Positions 10,044 through 19,050 of a stretch of 64,000 nucleotides of DNA are shown here, piece by piece. The stretch is taken from assembly GCF_012927445.1 (NCBI RefSeq), contig NZ_JABBPD010000004.1, positions 310,001-374,000 on the forward strand, given 5' to 3'. Made by a program: the position numbers and the translations under genes. Within the stretch, counting starts at the first letter, position 1. Each line of letters opens with the position of its first letter. This DNA comes from Rhodoferax sp. (lineage in GTDB: Bacteria > Pseudomonadota > Gammaproteobacteria > Burkholderiales > Burkholderiaceae_C). The notes beneath the pieces were generated by a model that saw only the letters and a program-made list of their open reading frames with translations, did not search any database and was not told the origin of the DNA.

Positions 10044-11054
10044 ATGAGCATTGAAACCATCCGCTTCAGAAATATCGTGTCAGTGTTACCGCACGCGTCC
10101 GCGATCAACCCTCGGCCGGACCAGCAAAGAGGCGCCCTCAAGACCAAGCGCGACGAGAACCTTGCCGCCGAAAGACTGCCCAAGCCAAACTGGATTCGCG
10201 TCAAGGCGGCGTTATCCTCAGGCCGCTTCAGTGACATCAAGGACATCGTGCGCACCCACCAGTTGGTGACCGTGTGCGAAGAAGCATCCTGTCCCAACAT
10301 CGGCGAATGCTGGAGCAAAGGCACCGCGACCTTCATGATCATGGGCGACAAATGCACGCGGCGCTGCCGGTTCTGCAACGTCAGCACGGGCCGCCCCGAC
10401 CCGCTGGATGCCAACGAACCGCAGCGGCTTGCTGAAACCATCGCCTTGATGAAACTCAATTACGTCGTCATTACTTCAGTTGATCGCGATGATTTGCGTG
10501 ACGGCGGCGCCAGCCACTTCGTCGACTGCATCCGCCAGATCCGCGCACTGTCACCCCACACGCGTATCGAGATACTGACCCCCGACTTTGGTGGCCGGCT
10601 GGACTTGGCGCTGGCAATCCTCAGCACCGCGCCGCCGGACGTGTTGAACCACAACATCGAAACCGTGCCACGCCTCTACAAAGAAGCCCGTCCCGGCGCG
10701 GATTTCCAAAACTCGCTCAACCTGTTAAAAAATTTCAAGCACGCGCATCCCGCGATACCGACCAAGTCCGGCCTCATGGTTGGGCTGGGAGAGACCGACG
10801 AGGAAATCCTGCAAGTGATGCGCGACCTGCGCGCGCACGATGTCAACATGTTGACCATCGGCCAGTACCTGCAACCGTCCGGCGGCCACATGCCGGTGCG
10901 CCGCTACGTGCACCCGGACACCTTCAAGATGTATGAGGATGAAGCCTACAAGATGGGTTTTGTGAACGCAGCATCGGGTCCGATGGTGCGCAGTTCTTAC
11001 CATGCGGATGAGCAGGCAGAAAAAGCAGGAATTGTCGTGAGCACTCAGGGGTAG
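10044..11054 (+). CDS. lipA: Lipoyl synthase LipA
   Basis: A radical SAM enzyme inserting two sulfur atoms into protein-bound octanoyl groups to form lipoyl cofactors of pyruvate and 2-oxoglutarate dehydrogenases and the glycine cleavage system. The auxiliary cluster motif [12 protein letters not shown] is followed by the radical SAM motif CTRRCRFC, and the C-terminal RSSYHAD supplies the serine ligand. From ATG 10044 the protein has 336 residues, a normal length. The in-frame ATG at 9969 would overlap the ferredoxin gene and add an unconserved leader. LipB, the usual partner, is not in the window. Confidence 0.95.
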   Translation: MSIETIRFRNIVSVLPHASAINPRPDQQRGALKTKRDENLAAERLPKPNWIRVKAALSSGRFSDIKDIVRTHQLVTVCEEASCPNIGECWSKGTATFMIMGDKCTRRCRFCNVSTGRPDPLDANEPQRLAETIALMKLNYVVITSVDRDDLRDGGASHFVDCIRQIRALSPHTRIEILTPDFGGRLDLALAILSTAPPDVLNHNIETVPRLYKEARPGADFQNSLNLLKNFKHAHPAIPTKSGLMVGLGETDEEILQVMRDLRAHDVNMLTIGQYLQPSGGHMPVRRYVHPDTFKMYEDEAYKMGFVNAASGPMVRSSYHADEQAEKAGIVVSTQG

Positions 11055-11145
11055 AGTTTGATTTTACTGATCTGTTGGCGCTGCCGATCGTCAAGTTTGA
11101 AGTAAAAATGATGGGCAGATTTTGGTTGCCATGCTAAGGAAAAAA

Positions 11146-11652
11146 ATGGATAAAGAAATACTGCTCGCGCAGCCGCGCGGCTTCTGCGCGGGGGTTGACC
11201 GAGCAATCGAAATTATCAAGCAAACTTTAGCCCAATTTGGCGCACCAATTTATGTCCGCCACGACATCGTGCATAACGCCTATGTGGTCAATGACTTGCG
11301 CAACAAAGGCGTCATTTTCATCGAAGAATTGAACGAAGTCCCGTCCGGCAATATAGTGATATTTTCTGCTCATGGAGTCCCCAAAGTAGTGGTAGCCGAG
11401 GCTGCCAAACGCGGCTTGCGCGTGTTTGATGCGACTTGTCCGCTGGTCACCAAGATCCACAGCGAGGTCGCCAAGATGCGGAGTGAAGGACGAGAAATTG
11501 TGATGATTGGTCACACTGTCCACCCGGAAGTGGATGGCACGATGGGGCAGACCAATGGAGGCATGTATCTGGTTGAGACGGTCGCTGATGTTGAAAATCC
11601 ACAGGTAAAAATACCGGACATGCTGGCCTACGTAACGCAAACCACGTTGTCA
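11146..11652 (+). pseudogene. ispH: Truncated ispH (4-hydroxy-3-methylbut-2-enyl diphosphate reductase)
   Basis: The frame starts [20 protein letters not shown], with the first cluster cysteine, and continues through SAHGVPK and DATCPLV, the second cysteine. It loses similarity after AYVTQTTLS near residue 168. Intact IspH has about 310 residues and a third cluster cysteine near residue 197, absent here. The breakpoint falls at the stop codon of the convergent fdhD gene (11650-11652), so the downstream frame is antisense to fdhD. AAGGAA precedes the ATG at 11146. The product would be inactive. IspH is normally essential when isoprenoids come from the Dxs pathway, so another copy must exist if dxs here is used. 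Confidence 0.85.
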
Positions 11653-12495
11653 AGCGACCTCAAGCACGCTGTCGTCCAGATGCGATTCGAACAGCAGCCG
11701 CTCCTTGCCGGTCAACAGCAGAAAATGCTTGCCGCTGCAGCGCGTCAGCAGCGACATACCCATTCGCTCTGCCACCATGTGTCCCATCTGCGTGGTGCCC
11801 GAGCGCGATAGCAGGAACGGAATACCCATCTGCCCGCCCTTGATCACCATTTCGGAGGTCAGACGGCCGGTGGAGTAGAAAATCTTGTCCTCTCCGCTTA
11901 TCTCATCAAGCCACATCTTGCCGGCAATCGCGTCCACCGCGTTGTGGCGGCCCACGTCTTCAATAAAATAAACCAGCTCGCCATCGGCGGCAAACAATGC
12001 GCAGCCATGAACCGAGCCGGTCTGTTTGTAAGTCGACTGCTGGGTACGGATCTTGTCGACGATTTTATACACGACAGATTGCTTCAACCGCGCATCCGGC
12101 GGCAGCACGATCGAATCGACTTCATCCATCAGACCACCAAACACCGAACCCTGACCGCAGCCGGTAGTGACCACCTTCTTGGAGGTGCGCTCTTCAATAT
12201 CCGCAATGCCGTGACGAGTAGTCACGGCGACTGCATCCACTTCCCAATCGACTTGTACTGAAGCAATATCTTCAATCGATTTAACCAGCCGCTGGTTCCG
12301 CAGATAGCCCAGCGTCAGTGCTTCAGGCGCACCGCCCAGTGTCATCAAGGTCACCAGTTCGCGCTTATCGACATACATCGTCAAGGGCCGTTCAGCCGGA
12401 ATCGCAATCGTTTTCAGTCGGCCGCGCTCATCCATGACTTCGACATCGTGCGCCAACTCTGCAGCGGCGCTAGACAAGAGCGGCCGGATTTTCAT
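11650..12495 (-). CDS. fdhD: Formate dehydrogenase accessory sulfurtransferase FdhD
   Basis: Transfers sulfur to the bis-molybdopterin cofactor of formate dehydrogenase, an activation step the enzyme needs. It has 281 residues, with [10 protein letters not shown]-type N-terminal sequence, TTGCGQGSV carrying the loop cysteine near residue 127, GSVHGCALF and [13 protein letters not shown]. The C-terminus [18 protein letters not shown] looks complete. The ATG overlaps the stop of fdsA (12492-12495), so the two are translationally coupled. It converges with the broken ispH. Confidence 0.94.
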   Translation of the reverse strand: MKIRPLLSSAAAELAHDVEVMDERGRLKTIAIPAERPLTMYVDKRELVTLMTLGGAPEALTLGYLRNQRLVKSIEDIASVQVDWEVDAVAVTTRHGIADIEERTSKKVVTTGCGQGSVFGGLMDEVDSIVLPPDARLKQSVVYKIVDKIRTQQSTYKQTGSVHGCALFAADGELVYFIEDVGRHNAVDAIAGKMWLDEISGEDKIFYSTGRLTSEMVIKGGQMGIPFLLSRSGTTQMGHMVAERMGMSLLTRCSGKHFLLLTGKERLLFESHLDDSVLEVA

Positions 12496-15344
12496 ACCAT
12501 GCTTTGCATTGCAATTTTCTCTAGTACCTGCCCGCCGCCGTAGCTGACCTGCACGGGTGGCGTACCGCCCAGCGACACCCGGATCGCGCAGTACTTGAAC
12601 TCCGGAATTTTGGCGATGGGATCAAGCGCCGCATTGGTCAGTTTGTTAATGGCGGCCTCGTAATAGCAGAACGGCACAAAAATCGATCCACGCGGAGAGC
12701 TATCGTCCGCCCGTGCATACAGGGTCACCGTACCGCGCCTGGACTCGATCGTCACCAGATCACCTGGCTTAGCACCCATTGCATTCAGGTCGAGCGGATG
12801 CACCAAGGCCACCGGATCCGGCTCGATTGCATCCAGAACCGTAGCGCGGCGCGTCATGCTGCCAGTGTGCCAATGCTCAAGCTGACGCCCTGTGATCAAC
12901 ACCATCGGATACTCGCTATCCGGGCGCTCGTCCGCGGGGATGATGTCGGCCGGCACAAAGCGCGCACGTCCCGTTGCCGTCGGGAACTGATCGACAAAGT
13001 CAATCGACAAGCCGGGGTCGCCTTCCTTAAGGCAGGGGTACGTCACTGCACCCTCGCGCTCCAACCGGTCCCACGTGATGCCGCCGATGCTGGGCATCGT
13101 ATGTCGCATCTCGTCAAATACTTGCGACACGTGCTCGTGCCAATCCAGCCCAAACTGCGCTGCCATCTGCTGAATGATCCACAAATCCTGTCTAGCGTCG
13201 CCCGGCGGATCGATGGCCTGACGCCCCATTTGCACCAGCCGGTCGGTATTGGTGAAGGTACCGGTCTTTTCGGGGAAGGCGGTGGCGGGCAGGATTACAT
13301 CGGCCAGGTAGGCGGTTTCGGTCAGGAAGATATCCTGCACCACCAGGTGCTGCAGTGAAGCCAGGGCTTCGCGCGCATGGGTGACATCGGGGTCCGACAT
13401 GGCGGGGTTCTCACCCATGATGTACATGCCGCGAACCTCCCCTTTTTTGATGGCATGCAACACCTCCACCACGGTCAGGCCTGGTTGGTCGTCCAGCACG
13501 CCGAGCGGCAAGTTCCAGGCCTTGGCAAAGCGGGCTTGCACCTGTGGATCGCTCACGCGCTGATAATCCGGATACATCATCGGAATCAAACCGGCATCGG
13601 ACGCACCTTGCACATTATTTTGTCCGCGCAGCGGATGCAAACCCGTGCCCGGTCGGCCAATCTGCCCGGTCATCAGGCATAGCGCGATCAGGCAACGGGC
13701 ATTGTCGGTGCCGTGAATGTGCTGCGATATGCCCATGCCCCACATGATCATGGAGGCTTTGGAGCTGGCATACAGACGCGCAACATATTTGATGGTGTCG
13801 GCGTCGATGCCACAAATCGGCGCCATCAATTCAGGACTGTAGCCTTCGACATTTTTACGTAGGTCGTCAAAGCCAATGGTGCGGCTGTCGATGAATTCCT
13901 GGTTGACCAGACCCTCATTCACAATGACGTGCATCATGGCGTTGAGCAAGGCAACGTCGGTATCCGGCTTGAACTGCAGGAAGCGGTGCGCAAGGCGCGT
14001 CAAGTCCGAACGACGCGGATCGCAGATCACGAGCTTGGTGCCGTTCTTCACGGCGTTCTTGATCCAGGTCGCGCCAACCGGGTGATTCTGGGCCGGATTG
14101 GCGCCGATGACGATGACGACTTCCGCCTTCATCACATCCATCACCGGATTCGACACGCCACCGGAGCCAATGCCTTCCAGCAGTGCTGCGACCGATGAGG
14201 CATGGCACAAACGGGTGCAGTGGTCGACATTGTTGCTGCCGAAGCCGATGCGAACCAGTTTCTGGAACAGGTACGCCTCTTCATTGCTGCCCTTGGCGCA
14301 ACCGAAACCGGCCAACGATTTTTTGCCGTGCTGATCGCGAATCTGTTTGAGTCCTCCACCTGCAAACGCCAGCGCCTCTTCCCAGCTGGCTTCGCGGAAT
14401 ACATCCATCACCCGGTCGGGGTCCATCGTGAAATCGCCGCGTTTCGGCGCATCAGCGCGCCGAATCAGCGGTTTGGTCAGTCGCTGCGGATGATGCGCAT
14501 AATCGAAACCGTAACGCCCCTTCACGCACAGTCGCTTGTGGTTGGCTGGGCCATCACGCCCTTCCACATAGAGAATCTTGTTGTCCTTGATGTTGTAGGT
14601 CAGTTGACAGCCGACGCCGCAGTAGGGGCAAACCGAATCAACCTTTTTGTCCGGCACGGTCAGCGCGACCTCGCGCGCCGGCATCAAGGCACCGGTCGGG
14701 CAAGCCTGCACGCATTCGCCGCAGGCGACGCAGGTGGAGAGCCCCATCGGATCGTCCATGTCGAACACAATTTTCGAGTCTTCACCACGGAACGCAAAAC
14801 CAATCACGTCATTAACTTGCTCGTCGCGGCAGGCGCGCACGCAGCGGGTGCACTGAATGCAGGCATCGAGGTTGACCGTGATGCCGGGATGCGACGCATC
14901 TTGCTTGACCTGCTGTTTGCGCGCTTGGAAACGGGGTTTGCCGACGGATAACTTTTTGGCCCACTGATCGACCTCATTGTGACGCGTATAGATGGTCTCC
15001 GGCATGTCGGACAACAACAGCTCAAGCACCATTTTTTGCGAGGCCAGGGCGCGTTCGCTGTCGGTGACAACCGTCATCCCCGGTGTCGGCGCGCGGCAGC
15101 AGGACGGCGCCAGCACGCGCTCGCCGTTGATCTCGACCATGCAGACGCGGCAATTACCGGCCGTGATCATCCCTTCCATGTAGCACAGGTGCGGTATCTC
15201 AATACCCTCGCGCTTGGCAATCTGGATCAGGGTTTCTGTAGCCCCACCATGCACTTCGCGGCCATTGAGATTGAAGGTGACGAGCGGTGCATCGAGTTGC
15301 ACCACTTCATTTCTGGTCATTGCGTTCATGATGTTCCTTTGCAC
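12492..15344 (-). CDS. fdsA: NAD-dependent formate dehydrogenase, molybdenum alpha subunit
   Basis: The catalytic subunit oxidising formate to CO2 at a bis-MGD molybdenum centre in the cytoplasm. Its 950 residues are laid out as follows: an N-terminal 2Fe-2S domain (CYMEGMITAGNCRVC), a NuoG-like His/Cys3 region, two 4Fe-4S clusters (CIQCTRCVRAC and CVACGECVQACP), the CPYCGVGC cluster motif, then the molybdopterin oxidoreductase domain. The metal ligand is a cysteine rather than selenocysteine (NNVDHCTRLCHASS near residue 380). The order FdsGB-FdsA-FdhD with 2-base spacing or overlap indicates one operon. Confidence 0.95.
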   Translation of the reverse strand: MQRNIMNAMTRNEVVQLDAPLVTFNLNGREVHGGATETLIQIAKREGIEIPHLCYMEGMITAGNCRVCMVEINGERVLAPSCCRAPTPGMTVVTDSERALASQKMVLELLLSDMPETIYTRHNEVDQWAKKLSVGKPRFQARKQQVKQDASHPGITVNLDACIQCTRCVRACRDEQVNDVIGFAFRGEDSKIVFDMDDPMGLSTCVACGECVQACPTGALMPAREVALTVPDKKVDSVCPYCGVGCQLTYNIKDNKILYVEGRDGPANHKRLCVKGRYGFDYAHHPQRLTKPLIRRADAPKRGDFTMDPDRVMDVFREASWEEALAFAGGGLKQIRDQHGKKSLAGFGCAKGSNEEAYLFQKLVRIGFGSNNVDHCTRLCHASSVAALLEGIGSGGVSNPVMDVMKAEVVIVIGANPAQNHPVGATWIKNAVKNGTKLVICDPRRSDLTRLAHRFLQFKPDTDVALLNAMMHVIVNEGLVNQEFIDSRTIGFDDLRKNVEGYSPELMAPICGIDADTIKYVARLYASSKASMIMWGMGISQHIHGTDNARCLIALCLMTGQIGRPGTGLHPLRGQNNVQGASDAGLIPMMYPDYQRVSDPQVQARFAKAWNLPLGVLDDQPGLTVVEVLHAIKKGEVRGMYIMGENPAMSDPDVTHAREALASLQHLVVQDIFLTETAYLADVILPATAFPEKTGTFTNTDRLVQMGRQAIDPPGDARQDLWIIQQMAAQFGLDWHEHVSQVFDEMRHTMPSIGGITWDRLEREGAVTYPCLKEGDPGLSIDFVDQFPTATGRARFVPADIIPADERPDSEYPMVLITGRQLEHWHTGSMTRRATVLDAIEPDPVALVHPLDLNAMGAKPGDLVTIESRRGTVTLYARADDSSPRGSIFVPFCYYEAAINKLTNAALDPIAKIPEFKYCAIRVSLGGTPPVQVSYGGGQVLEKIAMQSMV

Positions 15345-15346
15345 CT

Positions 15347-17044
15347 TTAGGCTAATTCATGTGGGAAGTACTTGACGACACAATCGACCGGATTGGGTGC
15401 CGCCTGACCCAAACCACAAATCGACGCGTCACGCATCACGATTGACAGCTCGTTGAGCAAGGGAATATCCCACTTTTCTTGGTCAATCAAATTGGCTGCT
15501 TTGGCCGTTCCGACACGGCACGGTGTGCATTGACCGCAGGACTCGTGCTTGAAAAACTGCATCATGTTACGTGCCGCATTGACTGCCGTATCCTTGTCCG
15601 ACAGGACGATCACGGCGGCCGAGCCGATGAAGCAGCCATAGGGCTGCAAGGTGTCGAAGTCCAGCGGGATCGCGTTCATCGTGGCCGGCAGAATGCCGCC
15701 CGACGCGCCGCCCGGCAGGTAGGCATAGAAGCTGTGTCCGTCCTGCATGCCGCCGCAGTGCTCGTCAATGAGTTCCTGGATGGTGATGCCAGCCGGCGCC
15801 AGTTTGACGCCGGGGTTCTTGACCCGGCCCGAGACCGAGAAGGAGCGCAATCCCTTGCGGCCATTGCGACCTTGTGAGGTGAACCAGCTGCCACCTTTTT
15901 CTAGAATTTCACGCACACAGAACAGGGTTTCAAAGTTGTGTTCCAGGGTGGGGCGGCCAAACAAGCCCACCTGTGCCACATAGGGCGGGCGCAGCCGCGG
16001 CATGCCACGCTTGCCTTCGATCGATTCGATCATGGCCGACTCTTCGCCGCAAATGTAGGCGCCGGCGCCGCGGCGCAGCTCGATTTGCGGCATGCCGGCC
16101 AGGGGCGGCGCCAGACGCAGCTTGGCCAGCTCGGCTTCCAGCAGGGCGCGGCAGCCGTGGTATTCATCGCGAAGATAGATGTAGATCTTGTCAATGCCGA
16201 CAGCCCACGCGGCAATCAGCATCCCTTCAAGAAAACGATGGGGGTCGCGCTCAAGATAGACCCGGTCCTTGAAGGTGCCGGGTTCGCCTTCGTCGATGTT
16301 CACTGCCATCAGACGTGGACCGGCTTCGGCGCGGACGATGCGCCACTTGCGTCCAGCCGGGAAGCCTGCACCACCCAGACCACGCAAGCCCGAGTCTTCC
16401 ATGGTCTTGATGACCGATTCGACGTCGCGGCCTCCCGAGATACATTGCTGGAGCAGTGCATAACCACCGACAGCCTGGTAGCTGGACAAATCGATAAAGC
16501 CATCGGGCACATGCTGCACCGCCCTGGCGGCGACGGTGGCCACGACGGCCTCTACGCTCGCGTTAGGCACCGGGTTTTGTCCGACGACGGCGGCAGGCGC
16601 CTGCTCGCAGCGACCGATGCACGGTGCCGCAATCACGCGCACCTCGCGGCCCAGCAGAGCAGGGAGTTTGGCCAGCAAATCGCGTGCACCCGCCATCTCG
16701 CAGGACAGGCCTTCGCACACGCGCACGGTGAGTGGTGCTGGCACGGCTTCGCCTTCCTTGACCACATCGAAATGGTGGTAAAAAGTCGCAACTTCGTACA
16801 CTTCAGTTTGCGCTAGGCGCATTTCCTGCGCCAAAGCCGCAAGATGGGCTGCCGACAAGTGGCCAAAGTGATCCTGGATCTTGTGCAAGTGCTCAATCAG
16901 CAAATCGGCTTGACGCGACTCAACACCCAGTAGGGCTTGTACCTCGGCCAAGGCAGATGGATCAACCCGCCGACCTTTGGGTGCCTGACGCTTGCGCTCT
17001 TTCGAAGCGCTTTGCACGGCAATCGGGATGACTGTGTGGTTCAT
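15347..17044 (-). CDS. fdsB: NAD-dependent formate dehydrogenase, fused gamma/beta subunit (NuoE-NuoF-like)
   Basis: Carries electrons from FdsA to NAD. The 565 residues combine two subunits. Residues ~30-170 are the NuoE/FdsG thioredoxin-like domain with its 2Fe-2S ligands (CEGLSC, CIGRC). Residues ~185-565 are the NuoF/FdsB domain with the FMN-site GLGGAGFPAGRKW, NIDEGEPGTFKDR, and the 4Fe-4S motif SCGQCTPCRVGT. In Cupriavidus-type fds operons these are separate genes; fused forms are known in methylotrophs and other proteobacteria. The stop lies 2 bases before the fdsA start. The symbol covers the NuoF-like half only. Confidence 0.93.
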   Translation of the reverse strand: MNHTVIPIAVQSASKERKRQAPKGRRVDPSALAEVQALLGVESRQADLLIEHLHKIQDHFGHLSAAHLAALAQEMRLAQTEVYEVATFYHHFDVVKEGEAVPAPLTVRVCEGLSCEMAGARDLLAKLPALLGREVRVIAAPCIGRCEQAPAAVVGQNPVPNASVEAVVATVAARAVQHVPDGFIDLSSYQAVGGYALLQQCISGGRDVESVIKTMEDSGLRGLGGAGFPAGRKWRIVRAEAGPRLMAVNIDEGEPGTFKDRVYLERDPHRFLEGMLIAAWAVGIDKIYIYLRDEYHGCRALLEAELAKLRLAPPLAGMPQIELRRGAGAYICGEESAMIESIEGKRGMPRLRPPYVAQVGLFGRPTLEHNFETLFCVREILEKGGSWFTSQGRNGRKGLRSFSVSGRVKNPGVKLAPAGITIQELIDEHCGGMQDGHSFYAYLPGGASGGILPATMNAIPLDFDTLQPYGCFIGSAAVIVLSDKDTAVNAARNMMQFFKHESCGQCTPCRVGTAKAANLIDQEKWDIPLLNELSIVMRDASICGLGQAAPNPVDCVVKYFPHELA

Positions 17045-17172
17045 TGTTGTTCCTAATTAACTTAACGACGAGATACGGATGTTCGCCTTCCTACTACAGG
17101 AATATGGTTTCCGGTTACAGGCGTACGGCAGTATCCCGACAATATTCTTGTTGCTTTCGATGGCCGTCTCCA

Positions 17173-17189
17173 TGACATGCTGTCTCCTT
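17173..17189 (-). repeat. 17-bp copy of the OFA gene's ribosome-binding site and start
   Basis: TGACATGCTGTCTCCTT here is identical to 18899-18915, where its complement provides AAGGAG, the spacer and the ATG of the OFA transporter. Read on the minus strand, this copy starts a 38-codon frame (17178-17062) ending just before fdsGB. That frame, MSWRRPSKATRILS..., matches nothing I know. Confidence 0.6.
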
Positions 17190-17230
17190 CATGATCGCGT
17201 TCAAGCTTATTTTTGTGGCCTGACCCCGCC

Positions 17231-18904
17231 TCAGAAGAACTTGGCCACTGTCAGCGAGGTGCGATAAACGCCCCACGCCAGCGGAATACCCACTGCCGCC
17301 CAAGCCAACACCAGGAAGGCGGGGTTGCTGGGTTTGTCATGGACATGCGTGCCGTCGCCATGCACTTCCGAAGCCTTGACTTTTTCGTGCGCCAGCCGTT
17401 TTTCGATGGCCAGCTCGTCCGGCGTCATGAACCACTTGGGATTCAGGGGACGCACCAGCAGATTGCAGATCAAACCCACCACCAGCATGCCGACCAGGAT
17501 GTACATGGTCTGGTTGTAGACCTGCTCGCGCGGCAAACCGAGTCCGAGCTGGTATTCGCGCATGTAGTTCACCACCACCGGCCCGACGATGCCCGCAGTG
17601 GCCCAGGCGGTGAGCAAGCGGCCATGAATGGCGCCCACCATCTGGGTGCCGAAGATGTCGGCCAGGTAGGCGGGCACAGTGGCGAAGGCGCCGCCGTACA
17701 TGCTCAAAATGACACAAAATGCCGCCACAAACAGCACCTTCGAGCCCGCCGCGGCACTGCCAGGAATGCTGAAGTACAGAATACCGCCGAGGATAAAGAA
17801 CACCGCGTAGGTGAGTTTGCGACCCAGCTTGTCGGAGATGGTGGCCCAGAAGAAGCGCCCGCCAATGTTGAACAAGCTCAACAGTGCCGTGAAGCCGGCG
17901 GCTACGCCGGCGATGGCGGCCAGTTGCGCTTTGTCGAGTTCACCAAACTTCTTGGCCACCCCGATCAAGGAGCCGCCAAACACTTCCTGCAGCATGGGAG
18001 ATGCCATACCGATGACGCCAATGCCGGCGCTCACGTTCATGCACAAGACCATCCAGATCAGCCAGAACTGGGGAATGCCCCAAACCTTGCTCACATGCAC
18101 ATGGTGCGGGGTGATCATCGCGTTGTTGACCTGCGCCGGCTTCGGTGTCCAGCCCTTGGGCTTCCAGCCGGTCTCGGGAATTCGGTAGCCAAAGGCACCG
18201 GCCATCATGAACACAAAGTACACCAGGGACATCACCGCCAGGGTCTGCGCCACACCGACATCGGTGGCGGAGGCAAAGTATTTCATCAGATCGGCAGCCA
18301 GCGGCGAGCCAATCATGGCGCCGCCGCCAAAGCCCATAATGGCCATGCCGGCAGCCATGCCACGATGATCCGGGAACCACTTGATCAAGGTGGAAACGGG
18401 CGAGATGTAGCCCAGCCCGAGCCCAACACCGCCGATCACCCCCGAGCCCACAATCATCATCCAGAATTGGTGGAAGTAGACGCCGAGCGCCGAGAACAGC
18501 ATGCCGCCGCTCCAGCACAGGGCCGAGACCACACCCACTTTGCGCGGGCCGACCCGCTCCAGCCAGCCGCCCCAGATCGAGGCAGAAGACCCGAGCAGCA
18601 CAAAGAACAGCGTGAACATCCAGCCCAGGGTGGAAATTTTCCAGTCACAGCTGGTGGTAAACAACTCCTGGAAGAAGCCCACCTCGGGACCACACTTGAT
18701 GCTTTCCTTGATGCCCAGTGCCCGGGACAGTGGCAGCCAGAACACCGAGAAGCCGTAGGCCATGCCGATGCACAAATGAATCGCGAGGGCGGCCGGTGGC
18801 ACGAGCCAGCGGTTGAAACCGGGGCCCGCAACGATGTGCTCTTTGTCGAGCACCCCCAATCGACCTTTCAGGAACGTGCTCGCTCCATCCAATACTATTG
18901 ACAT
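17231..18904 (-). CDS. OFA-family (oxalate/formate antiporter type) MFS transporter with fused C-terminal helix
   Basis: An inner-membrane carrier of the major facilitator superfamily, OxlT-like branch, probably moving formate or oxalate. Its 557 residues hold about 12 hydrophobic segments. Typical stretches are GMAYGFSVFWLPLSR near the N-terminus, FPDHRGMAAGMAIMGFGGGA in the middle, and SDKLGRKLTY. After a charged linker with DGTHVHDKPSN, an extra hydrophobic segment, PAFLVLAWAAVGIPLAWGVY, ends the protein. Related Burkholderiales appear to carry this segment as a separate small ORF beside the transporter (recollection). AAGGAG 5 bases before the ATG fixes the start. Position in the formate operon supports formate as substrate. 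Confidence 0.88.
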   Translation of the reverse strand: MSIVLDGASTFLKGRLGVLDKEHIVAGPGFNRWLVPPAALAIHLCIGMAYGFSVFWLPLSRALGIKESIKCGPEVGFFQELFTTSCDWKISTLGWMFTLFFVLLGSSASIWGGWLERVGPRKVGVVSALCWSGGMLFSALGVYFHQFWMMIVGSGVIGGVGLGLGYISPVSTLIKWFPDHRGMAAGMAIMGFGGGAMIGSPLAADLMKYFASATDVGVAQTLAVMSLVYFVFMMAGAFGYRIPETGWKPKGWTPKPAQVNNAMITPHHVHVSKVWGIPQFWLIWMVLCMNVSAGIGVIGMASPMLQEVFGGSLIGVAKKFGELDKAQLAAIAGVAAGFTALLSLFNIGGRFFWATISDKLGRKLTYAVFFILGGILYFSIPGSAAAGSKVLFVAAFCVILSMYGGAFATVPAYLADIFGTQMVGAIHGRLLTAWATAGIVGPVVVNYMREYQLGLGLPREQVYNQTMYILVGMLVVGLICNLLVRPLNPKWFMTPDELAIEKRLAHEKVKASEVHGDGTHVHDKPSNPAFLVLAWAAVGIPLAWGVYRTSLTVAKFF

Positions 18905-19050
18905 GCTGTCTCCTTATATTGATGCCCACTTGATGTGAGCTGGGGACAGTATCAAGGAGAGCTCAGCTGGCGGTCAAATTTATTCTGCACATAGCCCGAT
19001 ACAGACTTTGAATGTAGGCAACAACATTCACAGCATCGATTCAAGAGGGG

